64,000 bases of DNA from Bimuria novae-zelandiae CBS 107.79 (lineage: Eukaryota > Ascomycota > Dothideomycetes > Pleosporales > Didymosphaeriaceae). The notes beneath the pieces were generated by a model that worked only from the letters and a program-made list of their open reading frames with translations, searched no databases and was not told the origin of the DNA. The translations under genes were made by a program, and so were the position numbers. The stretch spans positions 862,075 to 926,074 of the forward strand of contig ML976661.1 in the NCBI GenBank assembly GCA_010015655.1, given 5' to 3'. Positions 58,255 through 64,000 of this stretch are shown here, in pieces; the first letter of the stretch is position 1; the number at the start of each line of letters is the position of its first letter.

Positions 58255-58518
58255 TTAATAGATATCATCGTTCATCAGTTCCATGTTGCACGGCAAGATC
58301 AGTACTTGGACATATAATATCCGTTCGCTCATTGAACGAATAGAGCCAGTTTCCTGGTCCATGACAGCTCTGCAGCCGGGCATATTCTCTAAACGAAAAT
58401 CTTCCACCAGAATAACTTGTTCTACGTTGTACTGGCCCTCTATACCTATGGTACCCATGACACCGATCAGATTTGCCGAGCCCAGAACTGGCCCAGTTGG
58501 ACTTCGTTTGTCCGCCAT
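58255..58518 (-). CDS. possible small gene or exon, unknown
   Basis: A minus-strand frame of 87 codons from ATG 58518 reads VLGSANLIGVMGTIGIEGQY, VEDFRLENMPGCRAVMDQE and SMSERILYVQV. The frame is open further upstream (SALHLKYECRTF) to a possible TAG acceptor near 58563. The composition is protein-like and GC is normal. Homology is not recognised. It may be a gene remnant trapped between the two DNA transposons. Confidence 0.3.
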   Translation of the reverse strand: MADKRSPTGPVLGSANLIGVMGTIGIEGQYNVEQVILVEDFRLENMPGCRAVMDQETGSIRSMSERILYVQVLILPCNMELMNDDIY

Positions 58519-58764
58519 GAAAGTTCGACATTCGTATTTGAGGTGTAAAGCTGAGCTGCATGCCTACAAACAGCTGAAAGGTAACTTCCAAGTCTGCGCA
58601 GAGAAAGGGTATACAACCCAGAACGGAAGGTTGCGTAGGTTTCAGTGAGGCGGTGTGATGGCGCATGGAAGCGATTGAGAGAACAGTCTACCCATTAGCC
58701 TACCTAGGATCTACCTGGCTCTCGTTCCAAGAAATTCAGACTGATTCGTAATCAAGCGTTCCCT

Positions 58765-58852
58765 TTTTGCAAAGTCGATCTTACAGTTTTGCAAAGGCGG
58801 CCTCACAATTTTGCAAGTCCGGCGTTACAGTTTTGTAAAGGAGGCCTCACAG
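58765..58852 (+). repeat. four 22-bp tandem units
   Basis: Units starting TTTTGCAA (or TTTTGTAA) and ending TTACAG or TCACA(A/G) begin at 58765, 58787, 58809 and 58831. They lie 20 bases outside the left end of the Fot1-type element. Confidence 0.8.
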
Positions 58853-58871
58853 TGTCCAGGTGTGTGCCGTA

Positions 58872-60742
58872 CTCGCCCCACACGCCAACCGGAGGTTGGC
58901 CCTGCGCAGCCCAACGTAACTTCGCAGCCCAACATAACTTTGTATAGAGAATCGAAATTGATCCAGTCTTTTGACAGCGTAGACTTTAATTATATAGGCT
59001 AATATACAGTGGAGTTAGTGTAGCAAGTAGGGCAGGATCTACAGTTATCTCTCTAAAAGATAGGACCTATTGGGGCTAATTTTGTAGGCTCTGCAAGTAG
59101 GCGTCCTTATACGTTTTTATAGCCTTTTAAGTAACCTTTTAAGCCTTAAGCTCTATATATTAATTAATTACTTATTGCGCTACTTTAACAGTCACTACGC
59201 TACCTTTTTATACTAGCCTTTTATCTTTAATTTGCCTTTTTTAGCGTTATTAAGCTGCTACAGTAATATCTATAAGGTCGCGCTAGGCCAGCGCGAGACT
59301 ATCGATTAGCAATTACGAGCTTTCTAGGAATTTTGTAAGCCTCCTGCTTAATATATTGCTTCTCTCTAGGGCGCGCGACATTTTTTGATGCTGCCGCTGA
59401 TATGCTGTAGGTGTATTAGCGATAGGGCTCGAATTAATAGCGGATAGAACTAATAGGGATAGCGTCTGGATAGGTGCTGGTAGCTTTATGTAAACAAGCT
59501 CTAGATTAAATAGAAAGATCTTAGCTTTCTCTTAGGCGCTTAGGATTGTGCTACGCTTAAATATATCTATCCTGATCCTATAGATCGCATGTAGAAATTT
59601 GACTTTGTTAAAGTCTGTGTAGCTAGTTCGGGTGGCTATCTTTACAGCCTTTTTATAATTCTGCTTTAATAGCTAAAAATAGACGACGTCTAGAGGCTAC
59701 AGATAATGTAATAAATATAGTAATAGTAAGAAGGGGAGTATCTTATAATTATCGCAGAACTATATAAACTTAATAGTAAGGTGGCTACTAAATCTATTAA
59801 ATATAAGTAATTACTATGCGCCTTTCTAGCGCGCGCGCGTTTATATTTTAAAGAACTTTAGCTACTCTATTAAGATAAAGTTATTAGCGTATCCTAATAT
59901 TAATATAGCGATTATATAGCTATTAGGTAGCGCTGTATTTATATACTAGTAATAAAGGTGATTAATAGCCTATACGACGAGTATAGGTTTAAGTACCTCT
60001 TTATCGCTAGAGATTAATTTAATACTTGTGATATAATTATGCAACGTCTCTAACGCAGAAACATAGGGATAATTAAACTCTATAGCAATAATCTATTAAT
60101 TGCTACTAACGCCTATGCGGAAGCCGGTTTCGTCTATATTATAGGTATCTAATAGGGTGACGCCGTAGGTGTATATCACCTTTTTAAGCTTAATAAAATA
60201 ATAGCTATAAGCTTTAAACGTCGCTATTACTATATAATTAATATGCTACGACTTCTACTTTATATAGCGATAGTTTAGATTTCTTAATAGCCATCGCGAT
60301 AGCTAGTCCTTACTAAGTAAGGAAGCTCTGCTATTAGGGTGCGCGTAATTAAGGATATATTAAGTAGCACTTTTTAACTACGGTATAAGGTATGGCATGC
60401 TAATAGTGTTGCAGCGACGTATATATAACTTTAGCGCTTTATCCTAGGTCTCTAAGAGTCGTAGATTCGTGCCGCTGCAGTCATGGCGGCTGATCCGGCC
60501 TCTAGCGCGCGCTTAAAGTTACGAAACAGGCATGCTCCATTCGCGTGCTGCAGCTGTAAAATTAGGTATTTCTAAGCTAGAAAAACTAGAGAGATAATTA
60601 GAGATACGCTACTTAATTTTATAGCTCTCGCTATAATATTTAGGCATGGTTGTGGGTTATTTATTAAGAAAATAGAAAAATCCGCGATGAAAAGTTACGT
60701 TGGGCTGCGCAGGGCCAACCTCCGGTTGGCGTGTGGGGCGAG
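58872..60742 (-). mobile_element. Fot1/pogo-type DNA transposon, RIP-degraded
   Basis: The 1871-bp element is bounded by 51-bp perfect inverted repeats (58872-58922 and 60692-60742; ends CTCGCCCCACACGCC) and flanked by TA on both sides (58870-58871 and 60743-60744), the target duplication of Tc1/mariner/pogo elements. On the minus strand ATG at 60647 opens MPKYYSESYKIK, then a stop, then NFTAAAREWSMPVS, resembling the N-terminal helix-turn-helix of Fot1/pogo transposases. The interior is extremely AT-rich with many TAG/TAA stops, yet the inverted repeats are GC-rich and unmutated. Each arm has its own small palindrome (CCAACCGGAGGTTGG). It is inactive. Confidence 0.85.
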
Positions 60743-60982
60743 TAAACCCTGCATTATGGCTCGTTCATTGCTTCTCGCTTACCTTGCTGGCGATAGCTCG
60801 ATCCTTAACCGAAATAGTGTCTAGTTCACCGCGCCATTGACCCCAAGTCTACGATAGGAAAGAAGCGCTGTGCTTACTGAATTTGGGGGCTAACACCTAG
60901 TCACCGTGCCGCCTTATTAACAACATCAGCACCCGTTCTTTCACCTCTGCTTGAGAAACCGTTTTCTACTCCCAGTAGCACC

Positions 60983-62048
60983 ATGGCCTCGAAATTTGCA
61001 GAGCCAACGATAGAAAAGTTGGCGGCCGCAAAGAGAATCTCAGGGCCTTTCTCGCAGTTCGAAGATTCTGTTATCTTCGAGTACCTCGAACCGCCGGCTT
61101 CGCTCAATGCAACGTACGTGTAGCTGCAGGCTTACGGGAGTCTACATTGATTATAAATTTTCCTTGCAGGCAAACCACTGACACAGCAATAGTGTACTTA
61201 TCCGCGCGACGTATGTCAACCCAGCAGTGAAGCAGATGAACAAATCGGAGAGGAAGCATCCGCAATCTCCCCCTCTCCACCTGCATTTCGATCAATGGGA
61301 GTCCTTCGCAGTAGCAAGCGGAAAAGTATGCACGATTGAAACATACGAGGCAAAAGATTTGGTGCATGTGAAGGAGGACGGGGTACATCGTGTGCCTCCT
61401 TGGGTCCCGTAAGCCAGCTCTCCCGCACCCCTAACCAGTCCGACTGCTTCAACACTGTCATTCAATGTGTGATTCATTAACCGCCCTCCAGACACACATT
61501 CTACCCCTGCGCCGACGCAACCGAAGATACGACCTTTTACATGTGGGCGCACCCTGAGGCTGTGCCCGAACCGATGGATCGCCTCTTCTTCCAGACGCTG
61601 CTCGGTCTCGTTAGCGACATCCACGAGAAGAAAGCGCCAATGAGTGTGCTGCAGATAATGACTACACAGTACGTCGGCCTATCTACTCCTTGCTACTTTC
61701 TCCAAACTAAAGGCTTCTGCTAATACGATGAACCTCAGGCACGCGAGTGCGACCGCGATAGTTATGTTCCCGCGCGCGTGGTGGCTTGGCCCTCTACGTT
61801 GGTGGATTCCGTAAGTTGCGTTTTTTTGTATTAGGCGAGTTGTATCTTTTTCGAATGGTGAGACGGATGTGGTTGGGCGAGACGGGTCTGGGTTGTAAAG
61901 TGGGGTGCTAACTGTAAATCTTGCGCTTAGGTGGACATTCCAAAGTCTCGCTGCGACGATAGGGACGTGGTTAGGATACAAAGCCCTGATCGAAAGATAC
62001 GTCAGTGCTGAAGAGTGGGACAGTTATGCTCACAGCAAAAGGTCTTGA
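60983..62048 (+). CDS. cupin-fold fungal protein of unknown substrate
   Basis: Five exons in phase: 60983-61113, 61193-61408, 61492-61668, 61739-61810 and 61931-62048, giving 237 residues. Characteristic sequence: EKLAAAKRISGPFSQFEDSV, PPLHLHFDQWESFAVASGKV (cupin motif 1, His-x-His), DLVHVKEDGVHRVPPWVPHT, FYPCADATEDTTFYMWAHPE, then hydrophobic IVMFPRAWWLGPLRWWIPW and IERYVSAEEWDSYAHSK. The fungal homologues I recall have the same plan and a C-terminal membrane-associated stretch. The first acceptor (61192) inserts about six residues (VLIRAT) relative to the expected LNATYVNP, so exon 2 may start differently. The cupin fold suggests metal-dependent enzyme or binding activity; no role is established. 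Confidence 0.8.
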
Positions 62049-62265
62049 AGGGTTGACTAATTCGCTTACGCGTAGCCCTGGGCCTCTGCGTGTCGCTAGT
62101 GGAGGTTCGTCGTAGGCTCTGTGCATGATTGGAAGCGCAATGAGAGGCGTGAGACATTACGTTGATAGTTTAGCATAGAGAGCTACCCTATAGACCAAAC
62201 GTTGTTTAATTCACCACCTGTGCCTTGCAACCACTACCTCCCTGATCATCAAGATTTTAGCTCGT
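62049..62265. other. convergent 3' spacer
   Basis: Short intergenic region between two genes pointing at each other; nothing recognised. Confidence 0.4.
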
Positions 62266-64000
62266 CTAGGCCTTCGATTCGGCGCCTATTTCCGAATCCT
62301 CTTCTGCCACAGGTGCTCTAGACTCTTCGACTAACCTATGATCGTCCCCCGACGCGGAGCCTTCACCAGCTATAGCCTCTGGGACCAGCTCCGGATCTTC
62401 ATACAGCGCCCAGTTTTCCTCCGATCTTCTCACCAGCTCAGCTACCTTGCGAGTCTTCAAAGCTTCTGCCACCACTTCTTCCCAACCCGTCTCAGTTTCC
62501 TTACCCGAATCTGCGTCTTGCTTCGAACGTCCATCAATCTCTACTTCTTCACCTGTCACCGTCTCTTCCCCCGATCCTTCTTTATCATACTCCGAATTCA
62601 GATCAGAGAATTCCCAAATCTCGTGCACCATGTCGCCCTTGACGTACATGACTGGCTTCCTCCGCTCCCCGTTCGCCATGAAAGCTGCACGTGGCTCCCG
62701 CTTTGCAGACGGTTTGTCATCTGCATGTGATTTGTTCGCAGAGGTTTCTTTGCCTGGCGTTCCTTCTTTTTGAGTTTCAGAGCCACGAATCCGTGGAGAG
62801 GATTGCGAAGCGTGTACGTTGGCGCTGGACGAGCTACTCGCTTGCGCATTAGGAGGATGAGACGGATTGCTCCTATATTCCTCTCTACCTGCAAAGCCTG
62901 GTCTCGACGGTATCTTAGATGCACTACGTGGAAACTTCCCGAACGCCCCCGGAGGACCCTGGTGTGAAAAGTATCCCGCAGGATACCCTCCTCGCGGCAT
63001 CATTTGCGAGATGTTAGGATGTCTCGGGTGCAGAGGAGGATGAGCGTTCTGTACAAGTCCGCCTCGGGGCAATGAGTGCGAGTTATAAGGACGGCTATCG
63101 TGGAACCCGCCTCGCGGCATCGAATTGTACGGTCTTGGGAGACGCGAGGGAGCGGGTGCGAAGCGTGAAATTGCGATGCCGCGCAGATTCTGTTGCTGAG
63201 GCGGCCGGCCGTTCCTTGCCCAAGAGTTGTAGCCTAGGTTTCGAGGCTGCTGCTGCGGCGGCGGTGGTTTCGAAGGTCCTGCAGGGGCAGAGCGGGAACC
63301 CATCATTTCTAGGCCGTTCCTACCCCTGGAATTAGGGCTCCGAGTCTGTTGCTGCGACGGCAGTTTCGAAGGACCTTTCGCTTTCTTCTCGTGCATAGCT
63401 AGAGTGAAGCAAAATTAATACCATGAATCGGATACGGAATAGATATCTTGGAACACTTATCTTTGGGTGCTTTTGGTGCACCGAGCTTTTGCAGCTCAGT
63501 GTGGCCTTCTCCAAGTATTTCCTTTCTACTCTTCCACGGTGCCTTTCCCGTGATACGTTCTTTCTTCATGCGAGTTTGCTCTTCCTGACTCAGAACAGTC
63601 TGCTGGCCCTCACCGTTCGCGACTTGCGCTTGAAGTTGACCAGCTGTATCTGTGGCGTCGGGTCCTTTGGATGTTGATGCGGGCTCCTGAGCGCGATATT
63701 CTTCTGCTGCATCTTCTTCGTCCAGTGATTGATTCATCGAATTTTTCAAATCATCTTGCCAGCTGTCAAAATTCGCGAATATTCTTTGAAAAGAGTTATC
63801 TATTCTGTCAAAGACCGTAGCAATATCACTCGATGACGGTGCAGAGAGTGGTGCCTCATCTTCATCGACAATGTCTTCGGCAGACACCACGGTAGATTCC
63901 TCGTTCGCTTTGCTCCAGGCTAACGGCTTGGGAACCATAACTTTGTCGTCAGCCCTCTTCTTGGGAACCATAGCTTCGCCATGAGCTGTCTCTTCGGCAC
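62266..64000 (-). CDS. low-complexity fungal protein, 5' part beyond the right edge
   Basis: The downstream part is a 376-codon frame (63396-62266) beginning MHEKKAKGPSKLPSQQQ. It is rich in Pro, Gln, Arg and Gly with PRGG elements (MPRGGF, LPRGGL, MMPRGGY) and followed by a more ordered acidic part (MYVKGDMVHEIWEFSDLNSE, WEEVVAEALKTRKVAELVRR). The upstream frame (63971-63399) is open through the right edge and reads VMVPKPLAWSKANEE, then DIATVFDRIDNSFQRIFANF. The two are probably one gene joined by an intron of about 56 bases (63453-63398), but the only donor in phase (GTTCCA) is weak, so they might be separate genes. The PRGG repeats suggest RNA- or protein-binding disorder (inference). Confidence 0.5.

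Overview
This window is nuclear DNA from a filamentous ascomycete, most likely a Dothideomycete (inference). The evidence is many short (46-200 bp) GT-AG introns, typical fungal families (RFC1, mitochondrial uL16, Rad30-type DNA polymerase iota, Dpl1, Erg3, secreted CE5/GH12/GH45 enzymes, Pth11-like membrane proteins, 2EXR and STAND-type families), and repeats mutated by C-to-T changes at CpA, the signature of repeat-induced point mutation (RIP). Exon boundaries below were worked out by hand from splice sites and reading phase.

0-14 kb is an accessory zone. It holds two broken and one intact 2EXR-like genes in tandem, a secreted CE5 esterase, a possible small cysteine-rich secreted protein, a cytochrome P450 with a one-base frameshift, and a CFEM/Pth11-like receptor with one in-frame TAG. 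14-20 kb has a GH12 glucanase and the divergent pair RFC1 / mitochondrial ribosomal protein L16. 20.7-24.3 kb is a heavily broken STAND/ankyrin-type gene, followed by a pyrimidine-rich tract and a 26-bp minisatellite. 26-33 kb has a disordered fungal protein, DNA polymerase iota (with a 6-base exon carrying the catalytic Asp) and sphingosine-1-phosphate lyase. 33.7-37.5 kb has a methyltransferase-like membrane protein and a disordered gene whose frame is broken by a minisatellite. 38-49.4 kb has the C-5 sterol desaturase, a DUF1996 secreted protein, a second rhodopsin-like membrane protein and a GH45 endoglucanase, separated by long apparently empty stretches.

50.9-60.7 kb is an AT-rich transposon island. 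It contains a complete but RIP-inactivated Ty3/Gypsy chromovirus-type element (445-bp LTRs, TATCT target duplication), a 458-bp foldback derivative of a Tc1/mariner-type transposon that keeps the last 38 codons of its transposase, and a RIP-degraded Fot1/pogo-type element with 51-bp inverted repeats and a TA duplication. The Gypsy element carries two stretches not in the standard gag-pol plan: a Trp-rich coding segment between the zinc knuckle and protease, and a 149-codon antisense frame between the chromodomain and the 3' LTR. The right end holds a cupin-type protein gene and a partial gene for a low-complexity protein.

The genes do not form one pathway. Three secreted cell-wall enzymes (CE5, GH12, GH45), two Pth11-like membrane proteins and a possible small secreted protein suggest a plant-associated or saprotrophic lifestyle (inference).
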